The position numbers and the translations under genes were made by a program. A DNA stretch of 64,000 bases from Xiphydria camelus (lineage: Eukaryota; Arthropoda; Insecta; Hymenoptera; Xiphydriidae): NCBI GenBank assembly GCA_963678675.1, contig OY783193.1, positions 8,301,394 through 8,365,393 of the forward strand, read 5' to 3'. The stretch's first letter is position 1. The number at the start of each line of letters is the position of its first letter. The notes beneath the pieces are model-generated. The model was not told where the DNA came from. It saw only the letters and a program-made list of their open reading frames with translations, and searched no databases. This document shows positions 45,532-56,165 of the stretch, in pieces.

Positions 45532-45714
45532 GAGTAGATCGAGACGAATCGGATCATAGATCCATATTTCTTAAGTCGTATTGAAAATGAGGATTTCGAT
45601 TATTCGTATTACTTTATTCTTATCCACTGAAATAATACGAACAATCGAAAGGCTCATTTTCACCGCGATTTTAGAAATATAGATCTATGATCCGATTCGC
45701 CTCAATCTATCCTA
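45530..45714. mobile_element. Foldback MITE family P (copy 2)
   Basis: The left arm GACGAATCGGATCATAGATC is inverted on the right (GATCTATGATCCGATTCGCC). The arms continue with CGATTATTCGTATTACTTTA and AATAATACGAACAATCG, about 85 bp in all. Related to 28212-28412. Confidence 0.8.
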
Positions 45715-46522
45715 TTAGAGTAGGAAAAATCGTGTTCAAGATTCAGAGTAAGAATATGCGAAGAAAAACGTCAGATATAAGGAAAACCGACGTAAATTGT
45801 TCGTATTACCAACTACCACAGCGGGTAGCGATAACGAGGAGCCAACAGAAATGTCGCTATTAACTCCGGTCTTCTCTACCGACTGAAGTTCGAATTCTTG
45901 ACCTCCGGCATTCAAGGCTAGGGTCCCAAATCTACCGAACTACCACAGCTCCATAAGGGAATTTCCATAAACGTCGTTATCATCCACACGGCTTCCCCGC
46001 CACCTCGAATACTCCCATATCTCTCGAACCGATTCAAAGGCCTGACGACGGCCGAGTAGCGCGAAGCTCACCGACTTTAAATCGACCGTCAACCGCGCCA
46101 TCGGACATTCGTACAAGGCGATCGCATCGATGCGACGATCGAGCCGGTGCACCGCGGTGCTTTGAATGGATGAAATATTCAAGGCGGATGTCATTAAGCC
46201 TATGGACACGGTCGACGAATAATTTCAAGTATCACGGTAATCTCGCCGGTTCGAATGTCTTCGTACCTGTAACGACGTTCGAGACGATATGATATATAGT
46301 CCCCGAGTGACACGACTCGTAGCTGGTCATTTATAAAGATACCTACGCTCTCTCGCACAGGTGACCTCCACCTTGATATTAATGACTAGTCCTCGACCCG
46401 GACGAGATTAATTGACGTTCACGAGCCCTCGCTCGTTATGCGTGGGATAATTGATATCATTTCTCGTGTGATTTCGCCCTTAAAATCAAAACTATCAATA
46501 AAGACCGAGACAGACTTGTGTA
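45715..46522. other. Single-copy block, no gene supported
   Basis: The 89-codon minus-strand frame (45940-46209) has no recognisable similarity. No repeats seen. Confidence 0.4.
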
Positions 46523-46717
46523 CACGATAAAAAATTCTGCAATGTGGACCTAAATAGACCACTTTTGGTGTTTAATAATAATGGCGTAAGACTAAATGAC
46601 ACCAGATATGGTATATATCGACGTGTCCTAAAGGAAATTACGTAACTTGGCGTTGCAGTTAGAAAACACGCATCTCGGTGAAATGGTGCTAAAAATTAAT
46701 ACCACTTTTTTGCTGTG
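46523..46717 (-). mobile_element. MITE family A copy, TA-flanked
   Basis: It starts CACGATAAAAAATTCTGC and ends CCACTTTTTTGCTGTG, with TA at 46521-46522 and 46718-46719. The core is AATGTGGACCTAAATAGACC, TTTTGGTGTTTAATAATAA and AATGACACCAGATATGGTA. About 50 bp near 46625-46675 have no counterpart in the other copies. Confidence 0.8.
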
Positions 46718-46719
46718 TA

Positions 46720-47964
46720 CGATCGTCACGATATTCATACAAACTAAAATAATTGGCTGTTCTAAAGTTTACGTTTTTTTTTGCTGCGTGAATTTGAGAA
46801 AATAACTATTCTCAAATAAATTGCTAAATTTATATTACAATGCGATTCAAATTAATCGCTGTATTTATTGTAACGACATATTTATGAAAAGTTGCCCTTA
46901 TATTTAGTATTCTATTGTATTATTTTCATATCATTTAACGTCACAAATATTCCGGCTTGATGATAACTCATAAAATGAACAATCATCTCCAGGATTTTGG
47001 TTAAGAATTGACTGTTATTTTTTTTCAGTGTGGGAGTTTCATTTAAGAAATAATCCTCAATGAAAATACCCCTCGGATGTCAACTTCCTCTCATCCCTTC
47101 ATTGTTCGAGTGACGAGAAGCGAGGAAAGACAGCGCCTCGAGAATCCCACCCCGCTGGCTTTTCCCACACGACGCTTTAACGCGATCAGCGCGAAGCGGC
47201 TGATCCAACGCGACTCGCCGGGTCGCGCGCGCTTCATAGGGGTCTATTCATAGTAAATGTCAGCCGAAAATACGGGAGGAACGGTATGCGCAGCACGTGG
47301 ACGCGGTGAGAGGCACGCGCCCCGAGTTGGCCCGTCGCGGCGTCGACTCCCGGTGCGCGAGAACTATTTCCGCGTGGCGAGGAAAGCGTTTCTGGGCGTC
47401 CCGACGCCGCGGGAGACGGGTCAGGCGTCGTCGCACAGCGGGTGTCGGCCCTCGCGAGGTTTCCTCGTCCTCCGAATTGAATTGGCTCACGAATTTACCG
47501 TCTTTGAAATCGTTGCGCTTCGGGTAATGGTCCAATTTAATCGACTCTTATATATCTGTGATCGTATAGAATAAAGTCCGTCGTATTCGTCGAATATCTG
47601 ACGTCGCATAAGGACCTCTTCGGGTGGTATTACGATTCGACTTTATTCGGAAACCCTGATCTGGATCTGATCAGGCTCTGATCGAAATTACATAATAGGT
47701 ATATGTTACAATTCGATCGATCGTGAAATACCAGACTCAAATTTAATTGGATATCTATCTAGTAGGTATATCCGAAGAGGGTCGTTTTCATTTTTCTATT
47801 ATCAGGACTCGATCAGGCTTTTCACCTGTATATCCTGAAAAGATGATACTTTTTCGTTTTATTTTTAATTATAGCGGAGTGATCCTTATCAGGATACTAG
47901 AGTAGAATCTTATAGAGAAGAACAAGCCGATCGGGACCGAGGCTGAAATTGAGTTACACGTTTA
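46720..47964. other. Single-copy block, no gene supported
   Basis: AT-rich to 47.04 kb, GC-rich around 47.1-47.5 kb, then AT-rich. It ends ahead of element C. No gene recognised. Confidence 0.4.
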
Positions 47965-48195
47965 CACGAAAAAAATTAATCGTAGCATTTACGAAGTTTG
48001 TGGTACATTTCGGAACAAGGCCGGTTTTTTGTCACGATGACTATAATTTTCATAAAAATTATAGTATAATAAAACTTGTGAAAGTTGAAGCGTTGCTGTA
48101 ATTTTCACTAAAATTGTAGTTAATGTAACGATAAATTGCCCTTGACCCGAAATTTACCACAAATTTTGTAAGTGCTACGACTTATTTTTGTCCGT
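47965..48195. mobile_element. MITE family C (copy 2), TA-flanked
   Basis: It starts CACGAAAAAAATTAATCG and ends CGACTTATTTTTGTCCGTG, with TA at 47963-47964 and 48196-48197. The arms share GTAGCATTTACGAAGTTTG, GTGGTACATTTCGGAACAAG and CCACAAATTTTGTAAGTGC. Confidence 0.8.
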
Positions 48196-48197
48196 GT

Positions 48198-49116
48198 AGT
48201 AAGGCCCTTACCTGGTCCCTATCACATAACCCGACCGAGTCACGAATTACTTGATCAGGACATGCTCAGGATTTTGGATGAAATTTCTACTCGGGAAGTT
48301 AATAATAATTTACGACATCATCGCGTGATGGAAAATCTCTTCCATGCATGTAATAGCGTATAGATAATCGCGCGCGAGTCGCGCGGACGAACTCGTATAT
48401 TCGGGACATGCCGGAGATTTAGGGGATTTCCATGAAATCCTTGTATACGCCGCGCCGCGTCGCCGTGGGAGAAACGGGAAACGCTACTCGGAACGACGGC
48501 GCGCGTACGTCCTCGCCAGCACGAGACCGTATGCAATTACAATTCATTTCGACCCACGCTCCGCGCGCGCGGCATGAGAAGGGAGTAAAAAAAGGAAAGA
48601 CCGATTCTCCCCGGCCGTGACTCTCACGTGATATGCGGCGTGCAATCACAGAAATAATAATGTATTCTGGCGTCGAGCCGCGCGCGTCGGTTTTGTTGGC
48701 GTTTCTGGTTTTGTTGGGGTAATTAAAAACGTGCCTATACGCCGGAACGCGTCTAGTGTAGAAGAGAGCGCGGTTTCACGTGGCGCGCGCGCCTGCGGGG
48801 CTTCGGATGCAGGAGGGGACCGCCGGAGGGCCGAAAGAGGGGCGCAGGAACGGGGCCCAGAAAATAAAAGCTCTGCTACACGATGCGAGGGGGGCCTTTC
48901 CGAAAGGGGAAATCTCTGTCATTCGTCGCTGCGGTCGGTGGGAATTGTTTTGACAGTTCTTATATATATATATTATATCGGACGGGTGCATTAATCGGCT
49001 TTGCATTAATTAATTCGATAAGCGACTTGCATACGAAACGAAGAAGTTGTACCAGTGTGTTAGGACTGACGAAATGGTAACAGGTATTGCTAAATAAAAA
49101 ATGAGTAAGCGCGGCA
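48198..49116. other. Single-copy block, no gene supported
   Basis: CpG-rich from 48.36 to 48.93 kb. Short overlapping frames only. Confidence 0.4.
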
Positions 49117-49396
49117 CACTGAGATAAATAATTGATGGTGCCAACAAAATATTTCTTGAACCAAGAGCATATGATTTCATAAATACTTAAGAATTCTTTT
49201 GGTAGGAGAATATATATTCTTAATTCAAGAATACCTTCGTTGGGGGACAAGAAACTCTTTCAGTACGAAAAAAACAATTACTCGAGCCTATCCAATATTT
49301 TTTTTGCACGAGGAAAAAAATTGATTCTGAAATTATATCATGCTTTTGATTGAAGAACATATTTTTTTGGCAATTGCAATAATTATTTCTCTCGGT
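49117..49396 (-). mobile_element. MITE family G (copy 2, inverted)
   Basis: It starts CACTGAGATAAATAATTGATG and ends AATAATTATTTCTCTCGG. On the minus strand it matches 33512-33807. The flanks are CA on the left and TA on the right. Its right part contributes to a 64-codon frame that is not a gene. Confidence 0.7.
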
Positions 49397-50138
49397 TTAG
49401 TAAAACCGATGAGCGACTACCGAATGTTAGACGATCTTCCCAAGAAAATTTTACGAGAAAAACGGGAAATGAAAAACAAATATCGAAATAACGATAATAT
49501 TTCTCACATACGCCATCGACTACGGGAATGTTAAATAATTATCCAAACGACTGCTCGACGAACGCAACGAGATATTAAATTTATTAACGGGTGGAAGATG
49601 TTCCACAACTAACGCGAGCGGTCGGCTCCGCTGCAGGTGACACGGTGCAGGAGCCTGCGAAACAAATTAGCGAGGGGAGCAAAAAAATGACGACCATTCC
49701 TAGTCCTTGACCGCGGAGTCCCCCGCCCCGACTCGTCCGTCGGGTGGCAGGTGCGAGGCCTCTACGGCGCGGGGAAATATTCAAAAAAGTCTACGGGGCG
49801 AGCTAGGACCTTCGCGCAGCCGCAGGGGACTCGCTGATGCCGCGCGCGGAATATCAGCAAACAGACGCGGACGAGACAACACGCGAGAGCTTCGGAGTCT
49901 TCCCTAGCTTCAAGGATTCTAATGGGCGCCACCTGCTACTCCGAGTCACTGGCGTTCAAATTGGCGGTGGAGGGTGTGATTACAGTGGTCGAGTGTGCTG
50001 CAGGTTGCAAGCGATTGCATTTGTATTGGGAATTGCTTAACGAGGCTCTTGTCACTTCGAGATAAATTCTTGGAGACTTCCATGATTTCTATTTGAGTTT
50101 GTTCATGTCAAATCAGTGCATGATTGCATTGATTAGTT
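49397..50138. other. Single-copy block, no gene supported
   Basis: No repeat end, RNA gene or recognisable coding segment. Confidence 0.4.
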
Positions 50139-50597
50139 GCAGATGTGGACAAGTTTTATATATTTTGCATATGACTCATGTGGATTTGGAAGGGCCATAT
50201 TTGGATTTTTGAATATTCGTATATAGTCCATATATGGTTAATACAGAAATCATTTACATATAGTCCATATATCGCACGTTTGCTGCAATAGTGTCATAAC
50301 TCAAAATTGGATTTGTCCCAAGCGACGACTTTAAAAGTTGAATTACATATTATATTATACGAGCGTTGACCATTTGCTGTCAGATTATGATAATTATCAT
50401 GAAAATTCTATGATAATTATCATAATCTTGCAGCAAATGGTCAACGCCCGTATAATATAATAATTCAACTTTTAAAGTCGTCGCTTGGGACAAATCCAAT
50501 TTTGAGTTATGACACTATTGCAGCAAACGTGCGATATGACAAAATCTACACATGTGCGGATCATATACAAAATATATAAAACTTTTCCGCCTGGGGA
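50139..50597. mobile_element. Foldback MITE family GA (copy 2), split by Q
   Basis: The left arm CAAGTTTTATATATTTTGCA and CTCATGTGGATTTGG is mirrored at the right (ACAAAATATATAAAACTTTTC then CGCCTGGGG). It is related to 4694-4938. The left terminus is degraded. Q (50272-50534) is inserted at a TA in its interior. Confidence 0.75.
50272..50534. mobile_element. Near-perfect 263-bp palindromic MITE Q, TA-flanked
   Basis: It starts TCGCACGTTTGCTGCAATAG and mirrors itself at the right end (CTATTGCAGCAAACGTGCGA). The arms of about 120 bp differ by a small indel and about three substitutions. The centre is itself palindromic (ATGATAATTATCAT twice). TA lies at 50270-50271 and 50535-50536. The arm identity suggests a young insertion. 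No coding frame. Confidence 0.9.
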
Positions 50598-51837
50598 GAG
50601 AATGACACACGTATAAGCGCAACGAGAGGAGTTGCGCGAAACGGTGTCGACGGTCCCAACCGACTGTGATCGTTCTCGTACGAGGGAGCAAATATCATAA
50701 TGATACGTCTGAGTGGCCGTCTAGAAGTGTCTGTCCGAGCGGAGAATACCTATGCTTCGGCCGACCGATCGACCGCGTCCGAGCAGTCGAGTCTCTCCTT
50801 TTGTATACCTTTCGCAATGTTGTTTCGGTTTCACCTGCCGAAAAATGGCGCTCTCCGGAGGTCCGGAGGCGTCGATCGACACGCCGGTGGAGAATCCTAG
50901 ACGAGATACCCGGGCACCGCGCTTTTTGCCCGGCCGGACCCGCTGCCGCGGCAACGGGAAGAAATCGAGATTTCTGCTAATACGTTTTTCGACGGCGAGA
51001 CTCACCTGCCGCCTCCTCCGTCCTTGGATAATTATATCGCAAGGGGGGCAGCGAGACGAGGGAGGGCCCCGCGGTCGATCATTCGCTTCGTTCCTGGCCA
51101 GAGGCGCCGGAACGATTTTCGAAAATCCCCGAAATCCTCCGAACGCGGTTCATCAATTACGCGCGATTAGGGACGTATAATCGTTGGAGTCGGAAAGAAC
51201 GAGAGAGAAAGAGAAAGAGAGAGATAGGGGAAAAAGGAGGTAATTAGGCGTGTGTCGATGCCTAATTGCGGTTAATCGTAAGACGGCTAGAGAAAGCCGG
51301 CTGGTTTCTAACGCTTCCAATTAAACGTCGAAAAGCATCCCTCAGGTCCACAAGGAAGCAGGAATTTTGTTGTAGTGAATTGCACCCGCTAATTGGTGTG
51401 CCTTTTTGGGCTCAAACCACATCAGCTTTAAATTCACCCTCTCATTCGAAGTTATATAGACGAGACGAGCGCGGCAGAGTAGTGCAAGAAGGGCGATTTA
51501 TTTAACGTTCATTATCCCGATTCCCGTCGTCGCACTGAGCGCCTTCGGCAGTGCGAGACACGTCGAAAAAAGAGGGGGCAGGTGACAATATTAATTAAAC
51601 CCTAATGTGGTACGAGGTTCAGCTTTTTTCTCCCTGTAATTCCGCTCGATAAAATGCCGTGCTCCGCAATTTGTCCGCCCTGACTGCTCGGCGCGTCCCA
51701 TTATGTCGTTTAGCGGAGGAGAGACCCCGTGGATCCGTCCTCGCGCAAGCTCGACGTAAGTGTCGTTAACACGCGATATATCGCGGGATGTCGGGTCTCG
51801 GAGAGTCGTTAAATACGGCGCTGAAGAAGTCAAGATA
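50598..51837. other. GC-rich block, no gene supported
   Basis: CpG-rich from 50.63 to 51.18 kb, then a GA-rich tract (51200-51226). A 142-codon frame (50752-51180) has no recognisable domain and overlaps other frames. Confidence 0.4.
51200..51226. repeat. GA-rich microsatellite
   Basis: Imperfect GAGA/GAAA tract, 27 bp. Confidence 0.8.
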
Positions 51838-52010
51838 GACTGAGAAAAAAATTTAGTTGTTCCATCCAAATTGTTTGGGTTGAAGATTAAATTTCGTCAA
51901 ACTAACCATTGTATGTGTTGATTGGACTGTATATAATTAGAATAGGTAACTAAATTTTGGTCATTTCGTTCAATAAAATTAGTTTTGTCGGTAGATGGAA
52001 ATAAATTAAT
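51838..52010. mobile_element. Probable MITE I
   Basis: The left end GACTGAGAAAAAAATTTAG after TA (51836-51837), and the pair TTCCATCC and AGATGGAAATAAATTAATC, suggest a foldback element. The right end is blurred where it meets H copy 2. Confidence 0.5.
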
Positions 52011-52013
52011 CTT

Positions 52014-52255
52014 CACTGCTGAAGAATCTACTGAAAATTGCTTACGAGGTCGCAAATAATTATTTATTTATACAAATGAAATTCTTTAATAGATCAATTG
52101 GATATCTCTTCCTTACAATCGTGCGGAATAGTATGTGATTGCAAGGAAGAAATATCAAATTTAATATTAAAAAAGATCAAATTGATGTAAATAAATAATT
52201 ACTTGCGATTCTGCAAGTAACGTTTAGTAGATCCAATTAATTCTTTTTCTCTGTG
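52014..52255 (+). mobile_element. MITE family H (copy 2), left end degraded
   Basis: It shares with 33820-34079 the segments ATCTACTGAAAAT, GGTCGCAAATAATTATT, ATATCTCTTCCTTACAATC, GCAAGGAAGAAATATCAAAT and GTAGATCCAATTAATTC, ending TTTTTCTCTGTG. The first ~20 bp of the family are replaced. Confidence 0.75.
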
Positions 52256-52270
52256 CATTGTGTTAACTAT

Positions 52271-52483
52271 CACGGGAAAAAAAATCGTTTAATTCAACTA
52301 AATATTCAGGTCACGGGCGTCCAACTAAATATATGGTTACGTGAATAAATATTTAGCTGAAGCGGCTAAGTATCTTGTTACCTCAACTAAATTTTAGTTA
52401 CTGTAAGTACATATATGTACAGATAACTGTATATTTAGTTAGCCGCCCGAGAGATTGTAGTTTAGAAATTTTTGCTCCCAGTG
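52271..52483. mobile_element. MITE J, 213 bp
   Basis: It starts CACGGGAAAAAAAATCG and ends AATTTTTGCTCCCAGTG, followed by TA. The inside repeats AACTAAATAT-type units, with GGGCGTCCAACTAAATAT matched by ATATTTAGTTAGCCGCCC. Single copy. Confidence 0.6.
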
Positions 52484-52485
52484 TA

Positions 52486-53268
52486 TAAAATATTTTAGCC
52501 GACCTGTAATACTTCTACATTCTGAAACTGATCCTCTCCTTTCCCCGAGCTTTTCTCATTAACCGTAATAAGCTGCCATCTATTCATCGGAAAATTGCAA
52601 CGTAGCTCAGTTACAGAGGATTTTCCCCGGGGAATGAATTCAGAAAAGAACTGAAAAGAGGATTCTCCCGAGGTAAGCTATACGATCTATAAGTATGAGA
52701 ACCTATTCTTCGGATGGTAATCTACACTGACGCGCGGGGGGCGTGGTTGTCTCTCCCGGCCCGATTCGTTTCTCGAGTTCGGTGCCTACGGTCCCCGAAA
52801 GATTTAAGGCTGCGCGATGCCGTCCCGTTATCCCAGCATGAGGCGCGTGCCCGGCGTCAGCACGATTTCGGTTGCGGCTAATTCCGAAGAATGCCACCTC
52901 GCGCGGAGATGACAATGGATAAAATTTGCCGGGACCCGGGGGCGCGGTCGAGGAGCGTGTCCTGAAAATTTAATGTTTCGGGACCACCCGCTGCCGCGGT
53001 AGAAACGTTCGTCTCTGTCGGTCTTGGTCGCGTGGTGCAGCGGTCGGCGCGAGGAAACAGGTTGCAAGTGCGGTCTAAAGACAAAACCACTCGTGCGCGC
53101 GCGGGTGGAGAGGGCGGATAGGATAGGAGTGGAGTGGGAAGAAAAATGCAGGAACCTTCGAGAGGTTCGGACGAAGATCTAGAGACCTGCGAAATGTTCG
53201 ACTCCGTGTCTGAAAATGTATACGAATTCTCGCTTCGCGCAGGTCGAATGAAATCTGATATGATAATA
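52486..53268. other. Single-copy block, no gene supported
   Basis: Mixed to GC-rich. No gene or repeat recognised. Confidence 0.4.
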
Positions 53269-53718
53269 CACTTATAAAAAAATATAGTTGAATCAACTAA
53301 ATGCTGCCAACCGCAGACTTTTCTTTAGTTGACCGAAAGATATTTTTATCGAATCGATGAAGCGATGATCGATTCGACAAAAATACCAAATCCTAGGGGC
53401 CATAACCAAACCGTTTGGTGAAATTGCCCAATTTCTGGTTAGAATAATTAGACATGCAGTTTGAATGACTAAATATCGTCGGCTGAATGTAAGAACTAGG
53501 CAACTCAAAATTCGGCTACTTTTAGTTGTCTACGTTTTAACACAGCCGAAATAAAGCAGAATTTATTGCAAAAACTAAATAACTTGTCGAAGTAAAACGA
53601 CGATATGTAATCAGAGTAATTAAATACTTGGTTCAACTTACAAATACTTTGGTTGCAATAACTAAACTCGTTTAACCAGATACATTTTGTTATTTTAACC
53701 AAGTTATTCTTTTCAGTT
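53269..53718 (-). mobile_element. MITE family E (copy 4), diverged, composite
   Basis: The right part is typical of E (CTCGTTTAACCAGATACATT, TTTAACCAAGTTATTCTTTT, CAGT) and the middle has ACCAAACCGTTTGGTGAAAT. The left 115 bp (CACTTATAAAAAAATATAG onward) is different and holds its own hairpin (TATTTTTATCGAATC with GATTCGACAAAAATA), so another element may have replaced or entered this end. Confidence 0.65.
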
Positions 53719-54850
53719 CAGATCCGTATATCGAGACGAACCACTATTCCCCGCAGCGGAGCGGCTCCCCACCACCGAAACCTCCGCGCTTCGACTTTCG
53801 ACCCCTCGCCACGCGTCGCCGCATCATCGACGCGCGAGTTCGCGTGTGCGGAAATCGGTGTGAAGTCGTAACTCGCCGTTCCGCACTGCGCCGCGGACTC
53901 GACACGCGCGTTCCCACCGCCGCAGCGTTCTCGCGTTACCTGTTGCGCACGAATCGAGGCAGAACGGAGTTCGACCCGATGATTTCACGAGTACACGCAC
54001 CCGCGGCCGTAAAACGAAATTAAACGCGCTGCACGCTCGCGGTACAGGGTGTGGGAAAAGTTCGTGGACCCGCGAGCTCGTGACGCTGTACGACGGACCG
54101 AAATCATAGGTTGTCGCAGGAACGTTTACACGTCGTAAAATCGTTCCGACGAGCGACGCGGGCACGACTCTCCTGCGCTCTGGGATTTTATATATATCCG
54201 GCCCGTTATTATCGGCAATAAGTAAATTTAAAGAGGCCGTATCGCGACGCAGCTGCGGCACGTCCGCGCGCGCGGGTTTTACGCGTCCCGTGAGCCTTTC
54301 TAATGCATTAGAATTACTGAAATTATATCCGGATGTGTGTCGTCCAAGCGGAGCCCGGTTAGGCGGCTCGAGTGCACGCGTCGCGGCAGGGGTAATGATG
54401 TCGCGAATTATTGCACTTTCCGACGATTAGTTTATACGCGTAGGTACGTGCACGCATCCAGTCGCAGGACTTTCGACGAACGGTCGGAGACGAGAAAGTT
54501 TGCGGAGAGAAGCTTCGCGCCCGACGGAAGGAGGGATCAGAGATTATCTTTCTCTTCCGCCCGTAATGGCACTTTCCGTATCGCGTTTATTTACGTTCGT
54601 TTTTAAGGCGGCGTACACCGGGTATAGAACATTTCGTGCCGCTCGGCAAATGTCTACGATGTTTACTCGATGCGTTGTTATTGCCTTTATAAAACTAGCC
54701 GCAATAAATACCTTCGAAGATGCGTGTACCCGAATGACTGATCCTAAACTGTTCGTGTGTATTATAGGCTTTCCCTCTGAGATTATCTCAGGCGATGTCT
54801 GAGTGATTTATTGCGCATAGGAGTAACACACGCATCCACCTATATTGCTA
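53719..54850. other. GC-rich block, no gene supported
   Basis: CpG-rich to about 54.56 kb. The 145-codon minus-strand frame (53824-54261) has no recognised domain. The frame at 54500-54802 is Ala/Phe/Ile-rich without known similarity. Confidence 0.4.
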
Positions 54851-55107
54851 CACCGAGAAAAAAGGTCCGGTTGAATGCGAACCTAGTAGAAACATTTATT
54901 TGAGATAAATAGGAATTTATTCACATCGAATAAAAGTCTATCAGAATTAGATACATAAATGTTTCGCATATCCTTTTAACCGAGTACGACCCTAATAGAA
55001 TATTTATCTAATTCAGATAGACTTTTGTTTGGCGTTAATAAATTCCTATTCATCTCAAATAAATGTTTCTATCAGTTTCGTGTTAAACTAGATATCTTCC
55101 CTGGGTG
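54851..55107 (+). mobile_element. MITE family K (copy 2), TA-flanked
   Basis: It starts CACCGAGAAAAAAGGTCCGG and ends GATATCTTCCCTGGGTG, with TA at 54849-54850 and 55108-55109. It shares GTTGAATGCGAACCTA, AGGAATTTATTCACATCGA, AAAGTCTAT and TTCGCATATCCTTTTAA with copy 1. Confidence 0.85.
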
Positions 55108-55115
55108 TACATATA

Positions 55116-55271
55116 CACGGTAAAAAATATGTGTTTATTTTTAACACCATTTCTCTCTCATATCGGTGTAGACCTATATATATCACATCTGGTGTCATTC
55201 AGTTTTATGCCATTGTTATCTAACACCAAAAGTGGTCTAAATAGGTCTACACGGCAGAATTGTTTACAGTG
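55116..55271 (+). mobile_element. MITE family A copy, TA-flanked
   Basis: It starts CACGGTAAAAAATATGTG and ends GAATTGTTTACAGTG, with TA at 55114-55115 and 55272-55273. The core is ACATCTGGTGTCATTCAG, TAACACCAAAAGTGGTC and TAGGTCTACAC. It lies 8 bp after K copy 2. Confidence 0.85.
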
Positions 55272-55273
55272 TA

Positions 55274-56010
55274 TGTTTCAGGAATCGTTCGCTCGTAATT
55301 ATTTCGATGCGGCTCTCATTCCCGCGTGCACCGAGAGCAAACTATACGTTACTCTACATTGAAAAAACCTCCCGAACCGCGATACGACTCAGCCGTGACT
55401 CCGCGACCAGTTTATTACCTTATCCAAAGGGCCGAACCGGCGGTGTACAATTTTTTTTCGGCGACGCAATTTCGAGCCGAAGAACAAAAAGAAAATTCGT
55501 CTCTGACGAATCCGTTGATGAACCGCAGGAACGAGCCGCACCGCGGTACGTATATATCTGTACACAGGCGCATACAGGAAGAGACACGAAGGAGTGCTCG
55601 CTCAAGGCTGATGAAAATGAAGAATCGTAAAACTTCCAGGCGAAGGGACATTAAAATCAAGGGTTGAACGTTAGAGCAAACGTAATGGTCGCCCTACGGC
55701 CACGTCTCGGGAGGAAAGAAACGCGCGTGGCTCCCCCTCCCCCCCTCTCTCTCTCCCTCTCTCTTGGCCGGTAAGAAGACGCAGGGTCAAATTAGTCTCG
55801 TGGAGCTCTACCGTGTGTATAGTCCTTTGTAACTCGGTGGATTTAAGGTCGATTCACACTTTGTGTTTCGACGATCGAGTTATTCTTGATTTTGGCATTT
55901 TTGAGATGCACCATTTTAGGAGATTATATCATAGACGCAGTTTCATTTTATTTATCGTATGGGAAATATCCTTTCGGGAATAATTACATTGAGAAAAATA
56001 GATTGTTGTG
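55274..56010. other. Single-copy sequence with a CT tract
   Basis: A pyrimidine tract lies at 55731-55764. At 55987-56000 a lone ATTGAGAAAAATAG looks like a MITE end, truncated by or abutting the following A copy. The 113-codon frame (55326-55667) has no known domain. Confidence 0.4.
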
Positions 56011-56163
56011 CACTGTAAACAATTCTGCGGTGTGGACCTATATCGAACATTTTTGGTGTTAGATAAACAATGGCGCAAGACTGAATGACACCAGATGTGG
56101 TACGTGTGTATAGGTCCACAGCGGTGAAATGGTGTTAAGAATTGACACCACTTTTTTACCGTG
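56011..56163 (-). mobile_element. MITE family A copy, TG-flanked
   Basis: It starts CACTGTAAACAATTCTGCGG and ends CACCACTTTTTTACCGTG. TG stands on both sides (56009-56010 and 56164-56165), the right one in a short (TG)n run. Confidence 0.85.
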
Positions 56164-56165
56164 TG

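Noticed and set aside
46240..46262. GGTTCGAAT-like string as a tRNA T-loop/B box
   Set aside because: No matching acceptor stem, D-arm or anticodon arm could be placed around it.
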